Shown here: positions 25,054-33,107 of the stretch, in pieces
How positions within the stretch are numbered: position 1 is the stretch's first letter
Layout of the letters: every line of letters starts with the position of its first letter
Source: Planctomycetota bacterium
GTDB taxonomy: Bacteria; Planctomycetota; UBA1135; GCA-002686595
Direction of reading: 5' to 3'
Assembly (NCBI GenBank): GCA_002862085.1
Contig: PKCK01000061.1
Location: 62,001 to 126,000, forward strand
DNA: 64,000 nucleotides
Notes under the pieces: generated by a model
What the model was told of the DNA's origin: nothing
The model's input: the letters and a program-made list of their open reading frames with translations, nothing else
The model's database searches: none
Position numbers and translations under genes: made by a program

Positions 25054-26853
25054 TCATTCGCCGGACCGTCGCCGTCGACCCGACGAATCACGCGCGGAGT
25101 CCCTCTTCGAATCGCGCCCCTTGCGTTTACCACGCTTTCCGCGCTTCTGACGCGAGCCGCGCTTTCCGCGCTTCTCACGCTCTTCTTCGACCTCGTCCGC
25201 CGCGCACTTCTTGCGCAGTTTCGAGCGCCAGCGAGAGATGACCTTCTCCGGGCTCGCGCCCGCGGGCTTGATCCAGTCGGAGAACTTGCGCGTGGCCGGG
25301 TCACGCCACCGGACGGCGATGATGCGCTCCGCGAGAGATGCGTCGAAGCGGCCCACGTTGCCCGAGTAGGTGGCGCGGGTGTCGTTCGCGTCCATGTAGA
25401 TCACCTCGAGGAACTTCTCCGCCGCCATCTCGGTCGGCGGCTTCGCCCGGCTCCTCGCCGCGACGGCGACGTCCTCTTCGGAGGGGGTCACCACCTGCCA
25501 GCGGCGGCTCTTCGAGAGCGCCGGGAAACCTGTACCGCCGATCTCGAGCGCCTTGTCGACGCTGACCCAGGCGTCGTCGTCGAGGGTCACGTGCTTGGCC
25601 ACGACGCTGCCGTAGATCTTCATCCCTGCGCGAATCGTCAGCCGGTCACCGGGCGCGTAGATCACGCCACGGAGATCCCCGAGAGCGTCGAGCGTGACGC
25701 GCTCGTCGTCCTCCACGTCGGCCGGACGCGGCACCAGGAGAGTGAAGCCGTGCTGCTGCTCGCTCTCCCGGGCCATGCTCACGAGGGAGCTCTCCTGCGC
25801 GTCGAAGGACCCGGTGCAATAGACGGTCACGGGGCCGCCGGAGTCGTCGATGAAGAGGCGCGCGCCGGGCTCGAGGACGACGCTCTCCGCCTCGAGCACG
25901 AGGGGGCCGACGAGGCGCAGGGTCCCGCCTGGACGGACGACGAAACCGTCCACCCGCAGGGCAGCGTCCCCCCACTCGGAGCGGCCCGAGATCTCGTGGA
26001 TGCCGGAGCCCTCGACGGCCAGGTCACCGGGCAGGACGACCTCCGGCAGGACGGCCTCGCTCTCACGCTCCTCGATGCCGTCGATCCGCGTGCTCGGTCC
26101 GGGGAGCACGACGCCCCCCGGGCCCGCGCTCACGGTCCCGAGGATCATGGTCGACTCGGGGTGGACCCCCTCACGCCCGCGGTCGTAGCGCTTCTCGAGG
26201 ATCGGATCCGTCGACTCGAAGAGCCAGGGAAGCGATCGGCCCTCGAAGGGGCCCCGCAGCGCCGACCGGACCCGCGCCACGAGCTGGTCCGCCCCCCCGA
26301 GGCCGTCGTCGATCACGACGTCTCCGTTGCTCCCCACGACCGCCCCGCTCCCCGTGGTGGTGAACCCGCGACCGGACGCGCACGACGACGCGTAGTCCCC
26401 CTTCCTCGCGTCGTAGCCGTCGACGAGCACCCGGTCGCCGATGAGGACCCCTTCGTCTCCGAACACGCCGAGGACGGCGACGGGGTTCTGGTTCGGCAGC
26501 ATCGCCAGGTTGACGCTGAAGCGGCCCTTGCCGGCGAGCGCTGTCGCCGTCAGGGAGATCTCGTTCCCGCCGAAGCCCTCGGACTCGACCCAGTACTTGT
26601 GGCCGTTGAACTCGGCCGGCGACTCCTTCGAGCCGATGGCTCCGCTGCGACCCTGACTGACCTGATAGGCGGCCTCGGCGAGGCCCGCCTCCGCCGTGTA
26701 GAGGGCGGTCCGCGTGTCGATGCTCATGGCCTGGCGGCGCGCCATCGCAGCCTGCATCTGGATCAGGTACGCGCCGAGGCTCGCGACGGTCACGACGACG
26801 ACGAGCGCCGCGGTGAGCGCGGTCCCGCGCCTTCTGGGGTCAGGTCGTTTCAT
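25054..26853 (-). CDS. PilX-like type IV pilus assembly protein with basic tail
   Basis: The 599-aa product starts MKRPDPRRRGTALTAALVVVV. The arginine-rich N-terminus, one hydrophobic helix and the ALYTAEAGLAEAAYQVSQG segment near residue 60 match the PilX N-terminal pattern (AEAG motif). A beta-rich middle follows, with GVIYAPGDRLTIRAGMKIYGSVVAKHVTL, and the last ~40 residues are extremely basic (KRGKRGSRQKRGKRGKRKG), encoded by an imperfect direct repeat. It is third in the operon. A role in a pseudopilus or secretion system tip is inferred. Confidence 0.75.
   Translation of the reverse strand: MKRPDPRRRGTALTAALVVVVTVASLGAYLIQMQAAMARRQAMSIDTRTALYTAEAGLAEAAYQVSQGRSGAIGSKESPAEFNGHKYWVESEGFGGNEISLTATALAGKGRFSVNLAMLPNQNPVAVLGVFGDEGVLIGDRVLVDGYDARKGDYASSCASGRGFTTTGSGAVVGSNGDVVIDDGLGGADQLVARVRSALRGPFEGRSLPWLFESTDPILEKRYDRGREGVHPESTMILGTVSAGPGGVVLPGPSTRIDGIEERESEAVLPEVVLPGDLAVEGSGIHEISGRSEWGDAALRVDGFVVRPGGTLRLVGPLVLEAESVVLEPGARLFIDDSGGPVTVYCTGSFDAQESSLVSMARESEQQHGFTLLVPRPADVEDDERVTLDALGDLRGVIYAPGDRLTIRAGMKIYGSVVAKHVTLDDDAWVSVDKALEIGGTGFPALSKSRRWQVVTPSEEDVAVAARSRAKPPTEMAAEKFLEVIYMDANDTRATYSGNVGRFDASLAERIIAVRWRDPATRKFSDWIKPAGASPEKVISRWRSKLRKKCAADEVEEEREKRGKRGSRQKRGKRGKRKGRDSKRDSARDSSGRRRRSGE
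25133..25175 (-). repeat. Direct repeat encoding basic Lys/Arg tail
   Basis: The 16-bp unit cgctttccgcgcttct (plus strand) occurs at 25133-25148 and 25160-25175, a 27-bp period. It encodes successive KRGKR blocks in the PilX-like protein and is a likely slippage site. Confidence 0.7.
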
Positions 26854-26858
26854 GTCGA

Positions 26859-27473
26859 TCAGTTGCGGCACGTGACGGTGAAGGTCTCGGCTTCCTGAGC
26901 CAGCTCACCGTTCTCGTCGAGCTTCTCGACGGTGAGGTAGATGTCCACACGGTCGCCCTCCTTGGTGAAAGCCAGCCCGTGCTCGTCGAGGAGTCCGTTG
27001 CCGTTGTCGTCCTCCCCGTTGCTGCCGATCTCGGCGAGGAACGCGGCGGGTACGGCGCGGGACCAGGTGACCTCGCGCTCCGTCTCCTCGCCGCCGTTGA
27101 CGGCCCAGACCACGTGACCGCTGACGCCCACCGCTGGCTCCCAGACGATGGACTCCGGGTCGCTCGTCACGGGCACGCCGCCCTCGTAGCCGAGGGTCCG
27201 GGTGTAGTGCACGTAGTCCGAGCACGCCGGGGCCATGGGCGGGCCCGCGATCTCGTCCTCGCTGGTGCCCATGAGCGCGAGCGTGATCCGGTCGAGGGTC
27301 AGGTCGAGCTCGTCGTTGAGGCTCGCCTGGAGCACGCCCGAGCGCGCGGCGCTGGAGCCGGTCCTGGTCACGATGGCCATGTTCGCGAGCACGAGGCCGA
27401 CGATCGCGAGGGCCGCGATCACCTCGACCAGGGTGAAGCCCGCGCGCGGCCCCTTCGTCGATCCGCGCCTCAC
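26859..27473 (-). CDS. Prepilin-like protein (PilW/PulJ type)
   Basis: Start set at the GTG overlapping the preceding stop (GTGA), giving VRRGSTKGPRAGFTLVEVIAALAIVG. This is a class III signal: short basic leader, cleavage after Gly before F-T-L-V-E, Glu at +5, then a hydrophobic helix. The rest (204 aa total) is a polar minor-pilin domain with few cysteines. Followed after 5 bp by the PilX-like gene. An ATG further upstream would give a ~60-residue leader, which does not suit a prepilin. Confidence 0.82.
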   Translation of the reverse strand: MRRGSTKGPRAGFTLVEVIAALAIVGLVLANMAIVTRTGSSAARSGVLQASLNDELDLTLDRITLALMGTSEDEIAGPPMAPACSDYVHYTRTLGYEGGVPVTSDPESIVWEPAVGVSGHVVWAVNGGEETEREVTWSRAVPAAFLAEIGSNGEDDNGNGLLDEHGLAFTKEGDRVDIYLTVEKLDENGELAQEAETFTVTCRN

Positions 27474-28048
27474 TGCTGTCCCTCCTTCTCGAGGTCGACG
27501 AGCATGGTCGCGATCTCGAAGCGTCGCTCGCCGAGCTGGCTCATCCACTCCACCGTCACGACCACCGGCAGGACCAGGTAATCGTCGGAGCGATCCTCGC
27601 CGTCGATCAGCAGGTCGCCGTTGAGGTCCCGCGGCGTGCCGAAGCGCCGGTCCGGGACGGTCTCCGCGAGGCGCGTACCCTCGGTCGGGAACTCGATCCG
27701 TCCGACGAACTCCTCGCCCGAGAGAGGCGTCAGACCGTCGACCGCGAAGCGCGCGCCAGGGGCCGTGTCCGGCCCGCCCGGATCGTCGTCCGGGCTCCCG
27801 TTGTAGGTCGCGAAGAGGTCGTAGAACGGGAGCGAGTGCATGGTCTCGATCACGTTCGTCGCCGCGACCACCGCCGCCGCACGCTCGCGCTTCACGCGCG
27901 TGTAGGAGATCGACGCCGTGACCGTGCTCGAGAGGATCTGCACCGCGACCGTCAGGACGAGCAGCGCGACCATCACCTCCACCATCGTGAAGCCCGATCG
28001 CTTCAGGCCGCGGAGAGCGGCCTTCGGAGGTGCGTGAGGAGAAGACAT
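27470..28048 (-). CDS. Prepilin-like protein (PilV type)
   Basis: The ATG at 28048 gives MSSPHAPPKAALRGLKRSGFTMVEVMVALL, a prepilin leader cleaved after Gly with Phe at +1 and Glu at +5, followed by a hydrophobic helix. The 192-aa product has a TNVIETMHSLPFYDLF segment typical of PilV. First of three pilin-like genes (PilV, PilW, PilX order), with overlapping stop and start. No major pilin, secretin or assembly ATPase is present here, so the machinery must be elsewhere in the genome. Confidence 0.82.
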   Translation of the reverse strand: MSSPHAPPKAALRGLKRSGFTMVEVMVALLVLTVAVQILSSTVTASISYTRVKRERAAAVVAATNVIETMHSLPFYDLFATYNGSPDDDPGGPDTAPGARFAVDGLTPLSGEEFVGRIEFPTEGTRLAETVPDRRFGTPRDLNGDLLIDGEDRSDDYLVLPVVVTVEWMSQLGERRFEIATMLVDLEKEGQQ

Positions 28049-28303
28049 GCGCAAGAAGCGCCTCCGACGGATCGAAGGCGCCTTGGGGCTATCGGGCCCC
28101 TCAGCGCCCCTCCTTTGGCCGAATGCGCCTGGCCGGCCGAGGATGTCCCGCAGCGGGATCGTCGCGCCGCTTCCGGCCGCCGAGGCCTCTCGTCGTCGCA
28201 CCCTGAGCCGCTGCCTCCCGGGCACGCCGCACCTCCCGGGCGACCCGGATCCAGGTGACTCTCCGCTCCATCACCTCCCGCGCGCGGCCCGGCCGGGTGG
28301 AGC

Positions 28304-28327
28304 GAGGGCGATGAAGGCGCCGCCCTC
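28304..28327 (-). terminator. Possible weak terminator after the TonB receptor
   Basis: A 7-bp stem (28304-28310 with 28321-28327) around a 10-nt loop lies 8 nt beyond the receptor stop codon. No U-tract, and the stem is short; the call rests on position. The 28049-28335 region otherwise shows no gene. Confidence 0.3.
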
Positions 28328-28335
28328 CGCGCTGA

Positions 28336-30501
28336 TCAGAAGGACCAGGAGGCTCCGATCACCAGATTGCGTCCAGGGCGATTCAAGCCGGAGCCGTGGA
28401 CGCGGTAGTTCTCGTCCGTGACGTTCTCGACGCCGAAGAGCAGGCGCGCGTCCGGCGCGAGCGGGAAGCTCCCCATGATGTCGAAGACGTCGTAGCCGGG
28501 TGTGCCGCCGGGGGGGATGCGGGTGGTGTCCCGCTCGTCGCTGGGCGCGAGCCGGTCCGCGTCGTCGGCGTGGATCCAGCGCGCCTCGATCATCCAGCCC
28601 GGGCCCGGAGCCTCGAAACGCAGGCCCGCCTGGTACGTCAGGGGCATGAGCCGCGAGGGGACCGACTCGATGACCGGGCCCCCGATGATCTCCCGCGACT
28701 CCTGGTTCCCGTCGAGCCAGGTCAGGTTGCCGAAGAGCGTCACGTTGCGAGCGAGGCGATAGGCCGCGCCGAACTCCACGCCCCCGATGAGCTGTTCGCC
28801 GATGTTCTCCTTCGTGACCTCGTTCTCGCCCTCGGCGTTCTGCGCGCCGGTCAGGACGCGCTCGATGACGTCCTCGCCCCGGGTCACGAATCCCGCGACC
28901 TGCATCGAGAGGTCCTCGGTGCGGTGCTTGAGACCGAGCTCGTAGCTGATGAAGTCCTCGGGATCCAGGCCCGGAGAGGGCGCCTCGAACTGGTTGCTGC
29001 GCGCGCCATCGAGGCGCGTCAGGTCCGACAGGCTCGGAGCCCGGAAGCCCTGGGAGATCCCGCCGAAGACGGACACCGCCGTCTCGCGCTCGTCGACGAT
29101 TCGGGTCTCGAAGCGAATCGAACCCGTGACGGCGGAGAAGTCCTCCTCGATGCCGAACCGCTCGTTCGTGTCGGTGTTCCGCACCTCGTTCGCGTCCGCG
29201 GACGCATAGGTCGCGCGCACGCCGGTCGTCAGCGTCGTGTTCCCCGTGACGTCGAACTCCAGCTCCCCGTAGAGGCCGCCGAGGTCGTAGGACGCGTCGT
29301 CCGCGAGGGGGCCCTGGATCTCGTCGGCGGCCGTCTGGTCGTCGAACCGGTTCGTGAAGGAGTCGACGCTGTCGCGGTAGTACTCCAAGCCGAAGCGCAG
29401 GCGACCGAACCCGACGTCCTTGGCTGCCCGAGAAGTCAGACCGAGGGTCTGCACGTCGAACCCGCGGAGCTCGACGCGGTCCCCGGTGCGCTTTCGAAAG
29501 CGCGTCTCCTTCTGGCGCTGGTAGCTCGCGGTGGTCTCGGTCGTCAGCCCGTCCCGCTCCACCGCGTCGCTGTTCACGCGGACGTACGCCAGCTCACGCG
29601 TCTGGTCGAGATCCCGCACGAGGTCGCTGCCGACGCTGCTTCCTGCGAAGGGCACCGCGAAGATGGTGCGATGCGTGCGCGGCGCGTCGTCGATGTCGAC
29701 ACGCTGGTAGGCGAACGTGAGAGTCGTGCGGTCGTCGAGGAGGTGCTGCACCTTCGCGTCCGCGTCCCACTCGTCGTACCCGGTGTTCTCGAGGGTCGCC
29801 CCGCCGCCCTGCGCGATGTCGCCGAAGTCCTTGCGGCTGCCGCCCGCGCGCCACGCGGTGCTGTCGCCGAGCGCGCCGCCGAGCTCGACGCGCTGGATGT
29901 TGTAGTTCTCGGCCGTGGCGAAGCGGGTGAAGATCTCTCCGCCGAGGGGCCGGTCCCAGATCGTCGGGTCCTTCGTGAACACCTGCACCGTGCCACCGAT
30001 GGCGTCGGAACCGTAGAGGACCGAGCTGGGACCCTTGACCACCTCGATGCGCTCGATCCCCAGCGGGTCGATCGTGCCCATGTACTGGTTCGGCCCGCTG
30101 CGGAAGGTCGAGTTGTTCAACCGGACGCCGTCGATCAGCGTCAGCGTCCGGAAGCCGGTGAAGCCGCGGATGAAGGGGGAGCCCTGGGCGGCGGAGGTCT
30201 CCTGGACCATGACGCCCGGAACGTCCCGAAGCGCCTGGGGGAAGGTTCGAAGCTGGTCGATGCGGGCCTCCGGGATGATGTGCACCGCGTAGGGCACGTC
30301 GAAGGCCGCGTCGGCCTCGGTCGTGGCGGTGACCACGGTCGTCTCGAGGTCGAAGCTCGGACCCCGAGGGGCCGCCTCCGAAGCCGGCTGGCCAGCCGCG
30401 TCCGAGTCCTGACTCCTCTGGCTCGCGGACGTCTGCGAAGGGACAGGCGCCAGGGGAGGGATCGCGGTGACGAGGAGGGGGATCAGCGGTCCAAGGATCA
30501 T
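28336..30501 (-). CDS. TonB-dependent outer-membrane receptor
   Basis: The chosen ATG gives MILGPLIPLLVTAIPPLAP, a signal peptide. In the mature protein LETTVVTAT resembles a TonB box. The plug follows with DVPYAVHIIPEARIDQL, VMVQETSAAQGSPFIRGFTG, LIDGVRLNNSTF and IERIEVVKGPSSVLYGSDAIGG. A ~22-strand barrel follows and ends in an aromatic (ASWSF). With 721 aa it is a standard-length receptor. The ligand (iron chelate, cobalamin, saccharide) cannot be told from sequence. Divergent from tonB; I see no TANNNT element, Fur box or cobalamin riboswitch in the 167-bp intergenic region. Confidence 0.93.
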   Translation of the reverse strand: MILGPLIPLLVTAIPPLAPVPSQTSASQRSQDSDAAGQPASEAAPRGPSFDLETTVVTATTEADAAFDVPYAVHIIPEARIDQLRTFPQALRDVPGVMVQETSAAQGSPFIRGFTGFRTLTLIDGVRLNNSTFRSGPNQYMGTIDPLGIERIEVVKGPSSVLYGSDAIGGTVQVFTKDPTIWDRPLGGEIFTRFATAENYNIQRVELGGALGDSTAWRAGGSRKDFGDIAQGGGATLENTGYDEWDADAKVQHLLDDRTTLTFAYQRVDIDDAPRTHRTIFAVPFAGSSVGSDLVRDLDQTRELAYVRVNSDAVERDGLTTETTASYQRQKETRFRKRTGDRVELRGFDVQTLGLTSRAAKDVGFGRLRFGLEYYRDSVDSFTNRFDDQTAADEIQGPLADDASYDLGGLYGELEFDVTGNTTLTTGVRATYASADANEVRNTDTNERFGIEEDFSAVTGSIRFETRIVDERETAVSVFGGISQGFRAPSLSDLTRLDGARSNQFEAPSPGLDPEDFISYELGLKHRTEDLSMQVAGFVTRGEDVIERVLTGAQNAEGENEVTKENIGEQLIGGVEFGAAYRLARNVTLFGNLTWLDGNQESREIIGGPVIESVPSRLMPLTYQAGLRFEAPGPGWMIEARWIHADDADRLAPSDERDTTRIPPGGTPGYDVFDIMGSFPLAPDARLLFGVENVTDENYRVHGSGLNRPGRNLVIGASWSF

Positions 30502-30668
30502 GTTCGTGGATCGGGGGCCGGAGAGAGCCGCAGGCGCCGCGGAGCGGTTGCAGAAGCCCTGTGCGAGGCATTCCAACGGCGAGACTCGCCGGCCGTTCAC
30601 GAATCGAGCAGAATCTCGACGGCCGACCGAACCGAACGGCTCGTGTTCCGTTGGCCCGCTGACGAGTC

Positions 30669-31487
30669 ATGCCGCGCCCGATCCTCCGCCCCGCCTCCCC
30701 CACGGACGCCGCCAGTGGCGCCGCCGGCGGCGGTCAGGGCGGCTCCAGCCTCGCGGTCTCCCTGGCCATCCACGGCGCGGCGCTCGCGACCCTGGTCCTG
30801 GCCCTGGACGTCCCGATCGGCTTCCGCGGCTCCCCGGAGCAGGTGGTCGAGGCGCGGATCGAGCCCCGGCCCGCCCGCGCCCTCGCCGCCGACCCCTTGC
30901 CGGTGCTCGACGAGATCGTGGCCCCCCCGCTCGACGAGCCGGTCCTCGAGCCCCTCGAGGTCCCCGAGGCCGCCGCTCCGCGCGCCTCCACCGTCGACGG
31001 CACCTCCCTCGACGAGGTGCTCCTGACGGCGGCCCGCGGAACGGGCCCGGTGCGCCTCGACCCGCTGGGACGACCCACGCTCCCCGCGCCCGCGAGGAAG
31101 ACACCGCGCCCGCGACTCGTTCGCCCGCGCGCCCTCCCCGCGGATGCGGCCGCGATCCGCGATGCCGCGCCGGAGCCGGCGCCGCTCGGCCCCCCGATCC
31201 CCGACACCTCGCCGCTGCCGCTGCCCGGGCACTGCCCGCCGCCGGCCTATCCGCCGATCGCGGAGCGGCGCGGCCTGACCGGCACGGTCCTCCTCGCCAT
31301 CGAGGTCGCGGTGAGCGGGGTCGTCACCGCGGTCCGCGTCGAGAGGTCCAGCGGCCACGACGTCCTCGACGAGGCGGCCCGGCGCGCGGTGCGCTCGTGG
31401 CGATTCAAGCCGGCGTCCTACCGGGGCCTGCCGACGGCCGCGATCGTCAACAAGCCGATCGAGTTCACGCTGCCCGGCGGGCGCTGA
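30669..31487 (+). CDS. tonB: Energy transducer TonB
   Basis: The 272-aa protein has one N-terminal membrane segment (LAVSLAIHGAALATLVLALDV), then a Pro/Ala/Arg-rich linker typical of TonB. The C-terminal domain has PPPAYPPIAERRGLTGTVLLAIEVAVSGVV, the YPxxA...G motif of TonB C-terminal domains, and ends in a FKPASYRGLP and PIEFTL strand. It couples inner-membrane energy to the divergent receptor. ExbB and ExbD are not adjacent. The 3' end overlaps the convergent symporter gene by 23 bp. Confidence 0.9.
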   Translation: MPRPILRPASPTDAASGAAGGGQGGSSLAVSLAIHGAALATLVLALDVPIGFRGSPEQVVEARIEPRPARALAADPLPVLDEIVAPPLDEPVLEPLEVPEAAAPRASTVDGTSLDEVLLTAARGTGPVRLDPLGRPTLPAPARKTPRPRLVRPRALPADAAAIRDAAPEPAPLGPPIPDTSPLPLPGHCPPPAYPPIAERRGLTGTVLLAIEVAVSGVVTAVRVERSSGHDVLDEAARRAVRSWRFKPASYRGLPTAAIVNKPIEFTLPGGR

Positions 31488-32889
31488 GCAGGGACACCCC
31501 CACGATCGCCGCCGCGTTGACGGCGAGACCCGGCAGCCCGGGATGGACGACCAGCCCGTCCACGAGCTTCGGCAACGCGATCGTGACGGCCGAGCCGAGG
31601 AGGAGCCCCGTCAGGGCTGCGGGTCCGGTCGCGCGGCGCCAGAAGAGGGCCGCGGTCACCGGCGGCGCGAGCTGCCCCACCGGACCGTAGGCGTAGGAGA
31701 GCAGGCCCACGAGGTCCGCGTGGAAGGTCGTCGCCGTCACGTAGGAGAGGACGAGGATCGGGAGCAGCGCCATGCGAACCGCGCGACGCTCCCCCGCGGG
31801 CGACAGCTCCCGCCCGGCACCCCGCACCCATCCGTCGCGCACCGCCGACGAGGCTGCGCCATGGAGCAGCGCGTCGCCGCTCGACATGGAGGCGGCGAGC
31901 GCGCCGGCGCAGAACAGCCCCACCACGGCCGCGGGCAGGTCGAGCGTCAGGAGGATGTGCGGCAGGACCTGATCCGGCTGGGAGGGCGGCGGATCCATCC
32001 CGACGCCGGCGAAGCCGATCAGCAGGATCGGCAGCATGAAGAGCTGGAAGGTGGGATAGAGGACGACCGTCCGGCGCAGGACCGCCTCGGAGCGCGCAGC
32101 GAAGGCCTTCTGGAAGAGATGCGGCCAGAAGGAGAAGCCGATGGTCATCACGAGGATCGTGCTCCCGTACCCCGCCCACGACCACGCTCCTCCCGACGCG
32201 GTCCGACCGGGCAGGGTCAGCTGCTCGGGCTCCATCGACTCGAACATCGCCCGCACGCCGCCGTGCATCGCGCCAGGCAGGTAGAGACCCAGCACCCACG
32301 CGAGCACCATCATGAACGCGCCCTGGAGCGTGTTGGTCCAGCCGACGCCCATGACGCCGCTGCGCCACACGTAGACGAGGACGACGCCGTACACGAGCGC
32401 CGCTCCGGCCTCCACGCTCACCGCGCCCCTGGTGAGCACCTCGAGCACGTGGCCAGCGCCGCGCATCTGGAGCGCGAGGTAGGGCACGATCGCGACGATC
32501 CCGACGAGCGCCACGATCGGCGCCAGGGGCCGGAAGCCGAGCTCGCCCGCCACGAGCTCACCCTGGGTGATGTAGCCCTTCCGTCTCCCGAGCCGGGCCG
32601 CGCGCGGACCGGTGAAGTAGAAGGGCACGAGGCCGAGCACGCCGAAGGCGATGATGTGGAACGCTCCGGCGCCTGTGGAGTAGGCGCGGCCCGGAGCGCC
32701 GAGGAACGCGAAGGCGCTGAAGATCGTCGCGCCCGTCACGAAGTACATGAGCAGCGCGCCCATCGCCCGGTCGCCCGCGACGTAGCCCGTCGCGCTGTCG
32801 CTCGTCCCGCCGCCGGCGCGCCAGCCCACGAACAGGTTGATCGCGAGGTAGGCGCCGACGACGGTGAGGATCTGCGCCTCGGCGCTCAC
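31465..32889 (-). CDS. Sodium:solute symporter (SSS family)
   Basis: The 474-aa protein shows about 13 membrane segments and the SSS signatures YVAGDRAMGALLMYFVTGATIFSAF near the N-terminus (with GR/GDR and S/T residues of the sodium site) and GLFCAGALAASMSSGDALLHGAAS. It probably imports a small organic solute with Na+ in the inner membrane. The start is GTG, overlapping the stop of the small membrane protein gene as GTGA. Third in the OPT operon. Confidence 0.88.
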   Translation of the reverse strand: MSAEAQILTVVGAYLAINLFVGWRAGGGTSDSATGYVAGDRAMGALLMYFVTGATIFSAFAFLGAPGRAYSTGAGAFHIIAFGVLGLVPFYFTGPRAARLGRRKGYITQGELVAGELGFRPLAPIVALVGIVAIVPYLALQMRGAGHVLEVLTRGAVSVEAGAALVYGVVLVYVWRSGVMGVGWTNTLQGAFMMVLAWVLGLYLPGAMHGGVRAMFESMEPEQLTLPGRTASGGAWSWAGYGSTILVMTIGFSFWPHLFQKAFAARSEAVLRRTVVLYPTFQLFMLPILLIGFAGVGMDPPPSQPDQVLPHILLTLDLPAAVVGLFCAGALAASMSSGDALLHGAASSAVRDGWVRGAGRELSPAGERRAVRMALLPILVLSYVTATTFHADLVGLLSYAYGPVGQLAPPVTAALFWRRATGPAALTGLLLGSAVTIALPKLVDGLVVHPGLPGLAVNAAAIVGVSLLSARRAA

Positions 32890-33107
32890 GCCGCGCCCTC
32901 CTCGCGGTCGTCGTCAGCGGGACGCGTGCCGTCGAAGATCACGAGGGCGACGAAGGTCAGCGCCGCCCATCCGACCACCCAAGCCAGCCCCCAGGGGAGC
33001 CCGAGCACCAGACCCGGCCGCGTCTGGACACCCCGGAAGAGCACCCCCGTCACGGAGAGGGCGCAGACCAGCACGTAGGCCGCGAAGAGAACCTGGCGCA
33101 GGCTCAC
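32886..33107 (-). CDS. Small two-helix membrane protein, probable symporter partner
   Basis: Starting at GTG (33107), overlapping the OPT stop (GTGA) and itself overlapping the symporter start (GTGA), the gene encodes 73 aa. It has two hydrophobic stretches (VLFAAYVLVCALSVTGVLF and GLPWGLAWVVGWAALTFVALVIF) and a short acidic tail (DGTRPADDDREEGAA). Small proteins of the DUF3311/DUF485 type accompany SSS symporters; the LPWGLAWV-like segment resembles them. The gene is missed if only ATG starts are used. Confidence 0.75.
   Translation of the reverse strand: MSLRQVLFAAYVLVCALSVTGVLFRGVQTRPGLVLGLPWGLAWVVGWAALTFVALVIFDGTRPADDDREEGAA

Noticed and set aside
25133-25175. Short repeat resembling a CRISPR or phase-variation tract
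   Set aside because: Only two units with an 11-bp gap, in frame and coding for a basic tail; not an array.
30502-30668. Cobalamin riboswitch or Fur box upstream of the TonB receptor
   Set aside because: I searched by eye for the B12-box and for an A/T-rich inverted repeat; neither is visible in the 167-bp gap.
28396-31026. 876-codon plus-strand frame opposite the TonB receptor
   Set aside because: Antisense shadow of a receptor with clear plug motifs and C-terminal aromatic residue.
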